Of a stretch of 64,000 bases of DNA, positions 51,320 to 61,346 are shown one piece after another. Each line of letters opens with the position of its first letter. The first letter of the stretch is position 1. The notes under the pieces were generated by a model. It saw only the letters and a program-made list of their open reading frames with translations. It did not search any database and was not told where the DNA came from. The stretch spans positions 1-64,000 of the forward strand of contig CATJUP010000101.1 of the NCBI GenBank assembly GCA_949743655.1. Direction: 5' to 3'. A program made the translations under genes and the position numbers. Source of the DNA: an uncultured Eubacteriales bacterium. GTDB lineage: Bacteria > Bacillota > Clostridia > Lachnospirales > Anaerotignaceae.

Positions 51320-52711
51320 TTATTTTATAACAAGTTTGTTTGTTATCGCATTTATAATATACACAGATGAGTTTAATTTTACAAACCAGCATATATCGGC
51401 TGTATTTTTATCTGTCAAATAATATCCAAGCTCTATTGAATCTATATTATAGTCATTTTTTCCCTCAAGTGCCATAGCATAGTTTACAGCAGTGAGAAAA
51501 TCAACATTTATTGTGTTTTTGCTGTATGATAAATTAAAATTGGAGTTGTATTTTTTAAATTTGCGTACATTATTGTCATTTACAACTACCTCAATAGCAT
51601 GTTCAAAATCGGCGCTGTCTTTTATATAATTTCCCATAATTATAGGCATTGAGTTTAAATAATAATCAAAACAAAATACAACGCCCTCACCCGTTATTTT
51701 TATATCACTTAAATAATATCCAGTTTTTATTGAAGTGTCTTTTCTTAAAAATTCATCACACACATAATACGCTGATGATAGAGTTTGTTTGTTTTTACTG
51801 TTCTCAGTTTTATAACTAAAGTATTCAAGCACACCCGAAGGATAACATTTTACAACAGTATCACTATCTGATATGGTATATATTCCCGAAGGTTCTGTAG
51901 TTACATTTTTATTTGAGTATTTATTAAAATATTGCTCTGTAACTAATTCTATATACTTTTCATCAGCTTTATATAAATCAATACATTTTTCTTCCTCAAG
52001 TGTTTTAATATCAAATTGCTCCGCTCCAAACTGTGGTATAAAAATATTTCCGGTAAATATATTAAATCCGCTTAAAGCTGTTGATATACAGTTTACATTA
52101 TCCGAAAAGTCTTTTAAAGTGTTATTAAAAGAGTTTAAAACATCATTTGAAATTTTAGTACTAAATTTTACAGCTTTAAAAGGTTCACTATCATCGGATA
52201 CAAAATATATGTCACCGCTTTCAGCATTGTTACCATAAAACACAAAAACCATATGTTTAAAATTTTTTATAAATTCTGTCATGTGTTTGTCATAAGCGCC
52301 TACGCTCATTAAATACTCGTTAAAAGGAATAGGAGTATCAAACTCATAAACAGCACATTTTGAGTTAATATAGTTTTTCCACACAAAATTTGATAAATTT
52401 TCGGCTTTAGAATTATCAACAGCATTTTTAACAATTTTATCACATACATTCTCAATACTTTTACTATCAAAAATATATTTAAAAGAGTTATCGCCGTCTC
52501 CTGTTACCACTCTTGACGGTCTTATAGGTCTAATAAGATTAGGTGAATTTGAGTTGTAAAGTTTTTTTTCGGAAAAATAATAAAAAAAGTTATGACTTGA
52601 ACTTCCGTCAAGCCATAACATCCCTGTTTGAACAATAGCGCATATAAATAAAACTACCAAAATTAAACTCCTAATAATATTTTTATTATTAAATATCATA
52701 TCTATCACCAT
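51320..52711 (-). CDS. YycH-like protein of the WalRK cluster
   Basis: Single N-terminal TM, size and position upstream of yycI-like gene. Confidence 0.75.
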   Translation of the reverse strand: MVIDMIFNNKNIIRSLILVVLFICAIVQTGMLWLDGSSSHNFFYYFSEKKLYNSNSPNLIRPIRPSRVVTGDGDNSFKYIFDSKSIENVCDKIVKNAVDNSKAENLSNFVWKNYINSKCAVYEFDTPIPFNEYLMSVGAYDKHMTEFIKNFKHMVFVFYGNNAESGDIYFVSDDSEPFKAVKFSTKISNDVLNSFNNTLKDFSDNVNCISTALSGFNIFTGNIFIPQFGAEQFDIKTLEEEKCIDLYKADEKYIELVTEQYFNKYSNKNVTTEPSGIYTISDSDTVVKCYPSGVLEYFSYKTENSKNKQTLSSAYYVCDEFLRKDTSIKTGYYLSDIKITGEGVVFCFDYYLNSMPIIMGNYIKDSADFEHAIEVVVNDNNVRKFKKYNSNFNLSYSKNTINVDFLTAVNYAMALEGKNDYNIDSIELGYYLTDKNTADICWFVKLNSSVYIINAITNKLVIK

Positions 52712-52743
52712 TTATAAGTTTTTTGGCTTAAAAACGCTTTTGT

Positions 52744-53163
52744 TTAAGGCAGGTATACGCCATTTTCAAGAGCTTTTTTTACAGTTTCTTTTTTTCTATT
52801 CACTGTAATCTCAGCTTTGTTGTCCTCATCATCAGCATAAATAACAATAAAATTTTCACCCATGCTTAAATCTATTGTTTGTGTAAATATGCCAGAAAGA
52901 CCAACTGTAAGCGTATAGTCGTCCACAAGCAGCATATCCTCTTCAGCCCCTAAGGAATACACCTGTATATTTATTTCGGTGTCATTATTTGCTGTGCCGG
53001 AAATGGTTTTTGACTCGTCAAATGTTGATATACGGTCTTTAGAAAAATCAATACCGCTTGTAACTTCAAAAACCTCTCCTTCCGCCTCTTTAGCATAGGC
53101 TGCCGGACAAGCTATAAGGATTGAAAAAAATATAATTGCAAAAATAACCTTCTTCACTGTCAT
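52744..53163 (-). CDS. Small secreted beta-rich protein, possibly Ig-like
   Basis: Signal peptide MTVKKVIFAIIFFSILIACPAAYA; SGTANNDTEINIQVYS...NFIVIYADDEDNKAEITVNRKK. Confidence 0.65.
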   Translation of the reverse strand: MTVKKVIFAIIFFSILIACPAAYAKEAEGEVFEVTSGIDFSKDRISTFDESKTISGTANNDTEINIQVYSLGAEEDMLLVDDYTLTVGLSGIFTQTIDLSMGENFIVIYADDEDNKAEITVNRKKETVKKALENGVYLP

Positions 53164-53423
53164 GCGCCTCCTGTAAGGGTTAATCATACAGCTATACATT
53201 TACTGTACAAAATGTATTATACACCAAATATGTTACATTTTTGTTACACTGCATTTACTTTTGAATTACAGTATATACCACCTATTAAAAATTGTGGATA
53301 AACCCCAAAGTTTTTGCAAAATTAACAGCTTGTACACATATATCATAGTAAGCCCTAAAAGCTAAATTGTATTACACAAATAATCGAATTATTTATATAA
53401 TGTAATGTTTTAATTATCGTTTA

Positions 53424-53452
53424 TTGACAAAAGCATACTGTGGATATAAAAT
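53424..53452 (+). promoter_or_regulatory. SigA-type promoter upstream of feoA
   Basis: TTGACA-N17-TAAAAT. Confidence 0.55.
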
Positions 53453-53577
53453 TTTAGTCAAGCAACAGTGTGGTTTTAGTGTTATAATATATTGTTTTAA
53501 ATTTTAAAATAAACAGACGAAACGCATAATATGTTTTAGCGCATTTATAACAAAAATGTTTTTAGGAGTGATTTTTA

Positions 53578-53808
53578 ATGACTTTAGACCAATGTGAAAT
53601 TGGGGTAAATTATCGCATAACGGCTGTAAACGGCAAAGGCGCTTTAAGACGCCGCCTTTTAGATATGGGCATTACGCCAAAAACAGTTGTTATGCTCCGT
53701 AAAGTAGCGCCTATGGGCGACCCCATAGAAATACATATTAGAGGTTATGAACTTACTATACGTATAGATGACGCTAAAAATATAGAGGTATTGGAGGAGA
53801 ATATATGA
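53578..53808 (+). CDS. feoA: FeoA-domain protein
   Basis: MTLDQCEIGVNYRITAVNGKGALRRRLLDMGITPKTVVMLRKVAPMGDPIEIHIRGYELTIR. Confidence 0.95.
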   Translation: MTLDQCEIGVNYRITAVNGKGALRRRLLDMGITPKTVVMLRKVAPMGDPIEIHIRGYELTIRIDDAKNIEVLEENI

Positions 53809-55808
53809 TATTCGCTCTTGGCGGAAACCAAAATTGCGGAAAAACAACACTATTTAATCAACTTACTGGTTCTAACCAGCATGTTGGCAATTTTCCTGGT
53901 GTAACTGTAGACAAAAAAGAAGGCGTTATACGAGGTCATGAAAATTGTTTTGTTGTTGACCTTCCTGGTATATACTCATTATCGCCTTATACAAGCGAAG
54001 AAATTGTTACTCGTGATTTTCTTATTAAAGATAAACCCGACTGTATTATAAATATATTAGACGCTACAAATATAGAAAGAAACTTATATTTAAGTATGCA
54101 GCTTATAGAGCTTAATATGCCAATGGTAATAGCGCTTAATATGATGGACGAGGTGCGCGCTAATGGCAACACAATAAAAATAAAAGAACTTGAGGAGTTT
54201 TTTGGTGTGCCTATGGTGCCTATATCGGCATACAGAAACGAGGGCATAGACGACCTTATAGAACTTGCGGTAAAAGTAGCTGAAACAAAACAAAAGCCAA
54301 AAAGAAAAGATTTTTGCTCTGGAGCTGTGCACAGGGCTACACATGGCATAGCCCATTTAATAGAAGACCATGCCGAAAGAATAGGTGTACCCCCTAAATT
54401 TGCGGCTATAAAACTTATAGAAGGCGATGAGCCAATGCTTAAAATGCTGCGTCTTACAGATAACGAAATTGATATGATTGAACATAATGTTAAAGAAATG
54501 GAAACAGAATTGTCTACAGACCGTGAAGCGGCTCTTGCCGATATGCGCTATACATTTATAGAAAAAGCCTGCCGAAACACTGTTATAAAAACCGGTGAGA
54601 GCAAAGCGCATTTAAAAAGCATTAAAATAGACAGTGTGCTTACTCATAAAATATTTGCCATACCTATATTTATTGGAATTATGCTTTTTATGTTTTACAT
54701 AACATTTGGCGTTGTGGGCGCTTTTTTAAGCGAAATACTTACATATTTTATAGATGCCGTAACAGTTTGTGCAAATAACGCCCTTGTTTCTTATGGTATA
54801 AATCCTGTTGTACAATCACTTATAATAGATGGTATTTTTGCCGGCGTTGGAAGCGTTTTAAGTTTTTTACCTACAATAGTTACATTGTTCTTTTTTCTCT
54901 CAATACTTGAAGATAGCGGATATATGGCTAGAGTAGCTTTTGTAATGGATAAACTTTTAAGAAAAATAGGTCTTTCGGGAAGAAGTTTTGTTCCTATGCT
55001 TATAGGTTTTGGCTGTTCTGTTCCGGCTATAATGAGCACAAGAACATTGGCAAGCGAAAGAGACCGTAAAATGACAATACTTCTTGTTCCTTTTATGAGC
55101 TGTTCTGCCAAATTACCTATATACGCACTGTTTACTGATGTGTTTTTTACAAAATATAAAGCTGTTATTATGATAGTATTATATTTAATGGGAATGCTTA
55201 CTGGTGTTATAAGCGGGTATCTTTTTAACTCTATAGTGTTTAAAGGAAACCCCGTTCCCTTTGTAATGGAATTACCTAATTATAGGTTTCCAAGTTTTAA
55301 AAGCGTTATGCTGCTTATGTGGGATAAAGCTAAAGATTTTATTGTAAGGGCTTTTACAATAATATTTGCCGCTACAATAATAATATGGTTTTTACAAACA
55401 TTTGACGCTAAATTTAATGTTGTTACAGACAGCTCTTATAGTATTATGGCTTTAATAGCCAAAACAATATCTCCTGTATTTAAGCCTATTGGCTTTAACG
55501 ATTGGCGCGCCTCTACAGCGCTTATAAGCGGTTTTAGCGCTAAAGAGGCTGTAGTAAGCACATTTGCCGTATTAACAAACGGAAATATTAACACAGCTTT
55601 AAGAGACATTTTTACACCAATACAGGCATTCTCATTTTTAGTTTTCGCGCTTTTGTATACTCCATGCGTTGCCGCTGTTTCGGCTGTAAAACGTGAAATG
55701 AACAGCGGTATAGCCGCTTTGGAAGTTGTTATCTTCCAAATAGTTACAGCGTGGGTAGCAGCGTTTATAGTTTACAATATAGGTGGGTTTATAATCAGAC
55801 TTTTTTAA
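53805..55808 (+). CDS. feoB: Ferrous iron transporter B
   Basis: LGGNQNCGKTTLFNQLTGSNQHVGNFPGVTVDKKEG; Gate-domain motifs. Confidence 0.97.
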   Translation: MIFALGGNQNCGKTTLFNQLTGSNQHVGNFPGVTVDKKEGVIRGHENCFVVDLPGIYSLSPYTSEEIVTRDFLIKDKPDCIINILDATNIERNLYLSMQLIELNMPMVIALNMMDEVRANGNTIKIKELEEFFGVPMVPISAYRNEGIDDLIELAVKVAETKQKPKRKDFCSGAVHRATHGIAHLIEDHAERIGVPPKFAAIKLIEGDEPMLKMLRLTDNEIDMIEHNVKEMETELSTDREAALADMRYTFIEKACRNTVIKTGESKAHLKSIKIDSVLTHKIFAIPIFIGIMLFMFYITFGVVGAFLSEILTYFIDAVTVCANNALVSYGINPVVQSLIIDGIFAGVGSVLSFLPTIVTLFFFLSILEDSGYMARVAFVMDKLLRKIGLSGRSFVPMLIGFGCSVPAIMSTRTLASERDRKMTILLVPFMSCSAKLPIYALFTDVFFTKYKAVIMIVLYLMGMLTGVISGYLFNSIVFKGNPVPFVMELPNYRFPSFKSVMLLMWDKAKDFIVRAFTIIFAATIIIWFLQTFDAKFNVVTDSSYSIMALIAKTISPVFKPIGFNDWRASTALISGFSAKEAVVSTFAVLTNGNINTALRDIFTPIQAFSFLVFALLYTPCVAAVSAVKREMNSGIAALEVVIFQIVTAWVAAFIVYNIGGFIIRLF

Positions 55809-55821
55809 GGAGTGTATAAAT

Positions 55822-55983
55822 ATGGTTCTTTCTAATCTGCAGTGGCATGACATAGCGCTTGTTGTTATAGTTTTTATACTGTTTTACATGTCAATAAGAA
55901 AAGCTCAAAAGAATATGAAAAATGGCGGCTGTAGCCATAACTGCTCTGGTTGTTCTGTTAAAGACTGCAATAAAAAACATTAA
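55822..55983 (+). CDS. FeoB-associated Cys-rich membrane protein (53 aa, absent from ORF track)
   Basis: MVLSNLQWHDIALVVIVFILFYMSIRKAQKNMKNGGCSHNCSGCSVKDCNKKH*, with AAGGAG SD. Confidence 0.88.
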   Translation: MVLSNLQWHDIALVVIVFILFYMSIRKAQKNMKNGGCSHNCSGCSVKDCNKKH

Positions 55984-56015
55984 TTAAAAACCGCACACTT
56001 GTGCGGTTTTTAATT
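55984..56015. terminator. Terminator between feo and walK-like gene
   Basis: AAAAACCGCACacttGTGCGGTTTTT. Confidence 0.85.
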
Positions 56016-56029
56016 AATGTTAAATAATA

Positions 56030-57811
56030 TTAATTTTTCTCATCAACAATGTTTTTAGGCGGGCTTTTAAGAAATGTAAGTATCATTTTTGTTCCTCTTA
56101 AAACTTCGCTCTCAACCTCTATGCTTCCGCCATGTAGTTCCATTATCTCTTTAGCTATAGCCAAACCAAGCCCTGTGCCGCCCATAGAACGGCTTCTGGC
56201 TTTATCCACACGATAGAACCTCTCAAATATACGCGGCAAATCATTTTTAGATATTCCTATTCCATTGTCCTCAACAAATATTTTAACACAGTCTCTTTTT
56301 TCTTCCGCCCATACTTTAACTTTACTTCCCTCAGGGCTATATTTAACAGCATTTGTTATAACATTGTTTATAACTTGTGTTATTCTTCCTTTATCAGCCA
56401 ATATAAATACATCACGCCCTATAGGCTCAAATGTAAGTGTCTGATTTTTATTTTCGGCAAGTATACGGCTTGTTTTAACATTTTCTGATATAAACCCATC
56501 TATATTTATTCTTCCATAATTAAGTTCAATTTGGTTATTGTCAAAACGTGAGAGCTGTAAAAGATCACGCACAAGAAAAGACATTCTGTCCGCCTCATTA
56601 TTTACTATTCCCAAAAACTCCTCGGCAATTTCTTTATCTTCTAAAGCTCCGTCAAGAAGTGTCTCTGTATAGCTTTTTACAGTTGTAAGAGGTGTTCTTA
56701 ACTCATGAGACACATTTGCAACAAACTCTTTGCGCATATCGTCAAGGCGTTTCATTTCGGTATTATCCTGCAAAACCACTATAACACCGGCAAATTTATC
56801 TCTTTCGTTTAAATGAGGTGAAAAACTGGCGTTTATATATTTTTCGCCTACCCAAAAATTAACTTTTTTGCTTGTTTTACTGTCAACCATATCTATATAC
56901 ACACCGCTTGTAATACCATAATTATTTATAAAATCATTAATATTTCCTTCAACTTTATTAGTATCAAGCATACCAAGAGCGGCTGTATTAAAATGTGTAA
57001 CACTGCCCGATTTATCAAAAGACAAAACACCGTCTGTCATATTATGAAGTATTATCTCAAGGCGGTTTTTCTCGTTTCTCATTTCACTAAGCGTATTGTT
57101 TAATTCCGCCGCCATAAAATTAAAACTTTCGGAAAGCTGACCTATTTCATCGTTTGAGTTTACTTTTACAGTCTGGTCAAATCTTCCTTTAGCCCACTCT
57201 TTAGCTTTTGTAGAGAGCGCTAATATAGGTCCTGTTATAGTATTAGCAAAAAAATATCCCATTACAGCCGCCATTAAAAACGCTATAGCCACCGAAAGAA
57301 TAAGTGTTTGTCTTGTTTGGTCTATACTTTGCTCTATACCAGAGGCGTCCATTCTTGTAAATATTACATATTTAACAGCGCCGCCCAATATTACAGGTTC
57401 GGCAAACTCAATATAAGTGCCGTCAGTCATAAATCTTATTTTAGACAACGCTTCATTTCCCGCTAAAGCGCTTACTACAATAGAGCTTTTGTATTCCTCT
57501 AAAAAAGCGGCTTTTGAGTTTATTGTTGATGCTATAGTGTTTCCGTCAGTGTCTATAATATTGCCTTGTATTTGACCAATATCGCCTCCGCCTTGAGTAA
57601 ACTGAGAAAGACCATCTTGAAAACCGCCTTCTTCATAAGACAAAACAACTTGTTCTTTTATTTTCTCACTGTACAGCCGTATCTGTGTTTCTGCCCTTTT
57701 AAGCTCTATATCTTGAAGGCTTATAAGTATAAAACTCCCGCAAACAATCATAACTATCATAACAAGACCAAGATACATGGCTATTAATTTGGCCTTAATA
57801 CTTCTCATCAT
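56030..57811 (-). CDS. walK: WalK/VicK-type sensor histidine kinase
   Basis: HAMP, PAS; FVANVSHELRTPLTTVKSYTETLLDG; GTGLGLAIAKEIMELHGG. Confidence 0.93.
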   Translation of the reverse strand: MMRSIKAKLIAMYLGLVMIVMIVCGSFILISLQDIELKRAETQIRLYSEKIKEQVVLSYEEGGFQDGLSQFTQGGGDIGQIQGNIIDTDGNTIASTINSKAAFLEEYKSSIVVSALAGNEALSKIRFMTDGTYIEFAEPVILGGAVKYVIFTRMDASGIEQSIDQTRQTLILSVAIAFLMAAVMGYFFANTITGPILALSTKAKEWAKGRFDQTVKVNSNDEIGQLSESFNFMAAELNNTLSEMRNEKNRLEIILHNMTDGVLSFDKSGSVTHFNTAALGMLDTNKVEGNINDFINNYGITSGVYIDMVDSKTSKKVNFWVGEKYINASFSPHLNERDKFAGVIVVLQDNTEMKRLDDMRKEFVANVSHELRTPLTTVKSYTETLLDGALEDKEIAEEFLGIVNNEADRMSFLVRDLLQLSRFDNNQIELNYGRINIDGFISENVKTSRILAENKNQTLTFEPIGRDVFILADKGRITQVINNVITNAVKYSPEGSKVKVWAEEKRDCVKIFVEDNGIGISKNDLPRIFERFYRVDKARSRSMGGTGLGLAIAKEIMELHGGSIEVESEVLRGTKMILTFLKSPPKNIVDEKN

Positions 57812-57826
57812 ATAAAATCCCCCGGC

Positions 57827-58522
57827 TTATGAGCCAAAATAGTACCCCACACCACGTTTTGTAAGTATATATGTCGGTTTTCCCGGGTCGTCCTCTATTT
57901 TTTCTCTCAATCGCCTTACAGTAACGTCAACTGTGCGCACATCTCCAAAATACTCGTATCCCCATACTTTTTCTAAAAGAGTTTCTCTTGAGAAAACTTG
58001 TGTTTTTTGTGATGCCAAAAATTTAAGAAGTTCATATTCTCTTAATGTTAAATCAACCGTTTTGCTGTCTTTTTTTACCTCAAACAAATTTGTATCTATT
58101 GTAAGCTGACCAAAAGAAAGCACATTTTTGTCATCTGTTTTTTCCAAGTCGCTTAAAGCGCCTCCACGTTTTCTTAAATTGGCTTTTACTCTCGCCATAA
58201 GTTCTCTTGTGCCAAAAGGTTTTGTCACATAGTCATCAGCGCCAAGCTCTAAACCTAAAACCTTGTCCACTTCCTCGGCTCTTGCTGTAAGCATTATTAT
58301 AGGTGTATCATATTTTTCTCGTATTTTTCTGCAAGCGGCATATCCGTCTAATTTTGGCATCATTATATCAAGCAGTATAAGGTCTGGTTTATACTCCTCA
58401 TTAAATTTTATAGCGTCTTCACCATCGCTTGCTGTTATTACATCATAGCCTTCTTTTTTGAGATTATATTTTATAATATCAACAATATTTTTCTCATCAT
58501 CAACAACAAGTATTTTACTCAT
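57827..58522 (-). CDS. walR: WalR/YycF-type response regulator
   Basis: MSKILVVDDEKNIVDIIKYNLKKEGYDVITASDGEDA; OmpR-type C-terminus TVDVTVRRLREKIEDDPGKPTYILTKRGVGYYF. Confidence 0.94.
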   Translation of the reverse strand: MSKILVVDDEKNIVDIIKYNLKKEGYDVITASDGEDAIKFNEEYKPDLILLDIMMPKLDGYAACRKIREKYDTPIIMLTARAEEVDKVLGLELGADDYVTKPFGTRELMARVKANLRKRGGALSDLEKTDDKNVLSFGQLTIDTNLFEVKKDSKTVDLTLREYELLKFLASQKTQVFSRETLLEKVWGYEYFGDVRTVDVTVRRLREKIEDDPGKPTYILTKRGVGYYFGS

Positions 58523-58543
58523 ATTAAAAGCCTCCATAGCGTT

Positions 58544-59344
58544 CTATCCGTTATACTTAACGGTTAAAAACGGAACTTGTTTCTTTATATTAAGTTTTTG
58601 ACCAATTTTGATTACGTCATCTGTCATTGAGTTAATTTCTTTAAGCTCATCTGTATCCATACCAAATTTGTTGGCAACAGACCAAAGAGCATCACCTGAA
58701 ACAACAGTGTATATATCATCTTCTTCTGTTGTGTAAGTTAGTTTTCTGTATGCTTCTTCAAAAGTAAGTACCTCATCAGATTTAACAAAACCGTCAATAA
58801 CCTCAACTTTTTGCTCAAATGAACATTTTGTAACATCAGCGTTTTCTGGCGCAAATTTACCTTTTATGCTTTCCAAAAGATTGTTAGCCTCTGTTGACGT
58901 TTCAAGTATAGCGGCTATAGTATTATCTACTTTTATTATACCAGCCTCAATCTCATAATTTACGCTTTCTTTTACTTTTGTAATAGCGTATTCAGCAGTA
59001 ACTTTTTGTGACGAGGGCGCGTGTATAAGCTCTAATTTTATATCGTCTGTAAAACGCACATTTGTGTTAATATCTTTTGATAAAGATGCCTGAGCCGTAT
59101 TATATATATCTTCAGCTGTAATTTTAGTTTTATCAATTACGCATACTATATTATTCCCAACAACAACATTATACGCATTTTTGCCAAAAAACATTTCAAA
59201 TATAATAATTACTGCCGCTAACAAAACTAATAAAACCAATATAGCTAATTTAATCTTTTGTATTTTCTTTCTTTTCTCACGGGCGACTTTGCGTTTTTGG
59301 GAATTATCGGTTACTTCATTTTTACTTCGTTTGTTTTTATACAC
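58544..59344 (-). CDS. Membrane-anchored LysM-domain protein
   Basis: N-terminal TM; C-terminal YTVVSGDALWSVANKFGMDTDELKEINSMTDDVIKIGQKLNI. Confidence 0.88.
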   Translation of the reverse strand: MYKNKRSKNEVTDNSQKRKVAREKRKKIQKIKLAILVLLVLLAAVIIIFEMFFGKNAYNVVVGNNIVCVIDKTKITAEDIYNTAQASLSKDINTNVRFTDDIKLELIHAPSSQKVTAEYAITKVKESVNYEIEAGIIKVDNTIAAILETSTEANNLLESIKGKFAPENADVTKCSFEQKVEVIDGFVKSDEVLTFEEAYRKLTYTTEEDDIYTVVSGDALWSVANKFGMDTDELKEINSMTDDVIKIGQKLNIKKQVPFLTVKYNG

Positions 59345-59407
59345 TTTGCCACCCCTTTATTTTTTATGTTCTTATGTCTTTTATACTTAACCGAAATCTC
59401 CACTTTA

Positions 59408-59447
59408 TTAAATTTTAAATCGCACATATGTGCGATTTAAAATTTAA
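59408..59447. repeat. 40-bp perfect palindrome
   Basis: TTAAATTTTAAATCGCACATATGTGCGATTTAAAATTTAA. Confidence 0.85.
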
Positions 59448-59474
59448 ATTTCTGTCAAACTTTTTTCAAAAATG

Positions 59475-60143
59475 TTAGCTTTTAAGCGACTGCAATATAA
59501 CCTGTGTTTGATGACTTATGTGCTCTTCCATAACATTAGCTCCCATAACATCATCATGTTTTTCAACAGCCTGTATTATATTTCGGTGATGATTTATAAC
59601 AGCCGTTTTTGTTTCATAAACCTCAAGATACGCCATTCTGTATCTATATACTTGCGTTTGCAAATTATTTATTATTGACACCAATTTAGAGTTTCCAGTT
59701 GAACGGAATAAAACATCATGAAATTTTTCGTCTGATGTAGCTACTTCTTCATAATTTTTCTCTTCAAAAGCCTTTTCAAATATGGCGTTATATTTTTTAA
59801 GCTCCTCTATATCCTCAGCACTCATATTATGGCACGCGTGGCGTATACTCAAAACCTCAAGAGCGCTTCTTATCTCAAGTATATTTTTTATATCATCGGC
59901 GCTTATATCAAGCACTTGTGCGCCTCGCCTTGGAATTAACTCAACAAGGTTTTCTTGTTCTAACATTCTTAAAGCCTCTCTAACAGGCGTACGGCTTACA
60001 CCCAATTTTTCGGCTAATTGGTTTTCTAAAAGTCTTTCTCCCGGTTTAAGCTGTCCTTTTAATATAGCGTTTCTGAGATTATTAAAAACTACCTCTCTTA
60101 GTGGAAGATACTCGTTATTATTTACCTCAAACTTATATTCCAT
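59475..60143 (-). CDS. GntR-family (FCD) transcriptional regulator
   Basis: LKPGERLLENQLAEKLGVSRTPVREALRMLEQENLVELIPRRGAQV. Confidence 0.94.
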   Translation of the reverse strand: MEYKFEVNNNEYLPLREVVFNNLRNAILKGQLKPGERLLENQLAEKLGVSRTPVREALRMLEQENLVELIPRRGAQVLDISADDIKNILEIRSALEVLSIRHACHNMSAEDIEELKKYNAIFEKAFEEKNYEEVATSDEKFHDVLFRSTGNSKLVSIINNLQTQVYRYRMAYLEVYETKTAVINHHRNIIQAVEKHDDVMGANVMEEHISHQTQVILQSLKS

Positions 60144-60169
60144 TAAAAACCCTCCTTACAATATTACAT

Positions 60170-61024
60170 TCACGGATTAATCGTTTGGGTAGAAAAAACC
60201 TCTTTAAATCCAAATTCGCTTTTTATATACTCAGCAGCGGCATCAGCTTTTTGTTTATCCAAAAAAAGACCGTATACTGATGGTCCGCTGCCACTCATAG
60301 CACTTGATATTGCGCCGTTATTTATAAGAGCCTGTTTAATTTTATATATAACAGGCTCTCTTACTGCTGTTACTGTTTCAAGTACATTAACAGTGCCTTT
60401 AGCTATACTTTCTTTGTCATTTTCCTCTATTGCTTTTAAAACTCTTTTTGTGTCTGGTCTTAATTTTATATTATTTATATTAAGTGCTTTATAAACCTCC
60501 GCCGTTGATACATATATGTCGGGCTTTACAAGCGTAACATAAAAGTGAGGACATTTGTTTGTATAAACCAATTTATCCCCAAGCCCATAAGCAAACGCCG
60601 TACCATTTTTAATACAAAAAGGAACATCTTTACCTATAGATGATGCTAAATCATAAAAATTATATATAGACATTTGAGGAAAAAATAATTTTCTCATTCC
60701 TTTTATAACAGCAGCGGCATCGGCACTGCCACCAGCCAAACCGGCAGCTATAGGCACACGCTTTTTTATATATATATCAACACCATAGGACATATCATAT
60801 TTATCAATAATTTTTTTAGCGGCGATATACGCTGTATTTAAATTTTGTATTTTACTGTCACAAAATACATTTATACCGCCGCTGTTTTTTTTAATTTCCA
60901 CATCGTCATAAACATCTATAGACTGCATTATCATCTCAAGCTCATGATAACCGTCATCACGTTTTTTAATGACATCAAGAGTAATATTAATTTTAGCGTA
61001 AGCATTAATTGATATTTTATCCAT
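60170..61024 (-). CDS. ispE: 4-diphosphocytidyl-2-C-methyl-D-erythritol kinase
   Basis: AYAKINITLDVIKKRDDGYHELEMIMQSI; PIAAGLAGGSADAAA; MSGSGPSVYG. Confidence 0.96.
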   Translation of the reverse strand: MDKISINAYAKINITLDVIKKRDDGYHELEMIMQSIDVYDDVEIKKNSGGINVFCDSKIQNLNTAYIAAKKIIDKYDMSYGVDIYIKKRVPIAAGLAGGSADAAAVIKGMRKLFFPQMSIYNFYDLASSIGKDVPFCIKNGTAFAYGLGDKLVYTNKCPHFYVTLVKPDIYVSTAEVYKALNINNIKLRPDTKRVLKAIEENDKESIAKGTVNVLETVTAVREPVIYKIKQALINNGAISSAMSGSGPSVYGLFLDKQKADAAAEYIKSEFGFKEVFSTQTINP

Positions 61025-61346
61025 AATTATTTCACCATTAACAAAAAATAATATACCTCAATATATTTCATTTATATAAAAGCATTCAAAAATAAACATT
61101 TTATTTAATACATTCACCTTGTTGCACTAATTTTATACAAGTTACACACTTTTATTATATCTAAATTGCATTAATAAAGCAACAATAATACAATTTTTGA
61201 CATAATTTTTAAATATCCAACACATAATATTAAAAATTATAAAATATACACATTTGATAGCCTAAAACTCTATTTGATTAAAATATTGTTTAAAATAGAA
61301 AGTTCAAGTGTTATAATATAAAAAACAAATTTTATGGAGGTAAGCA

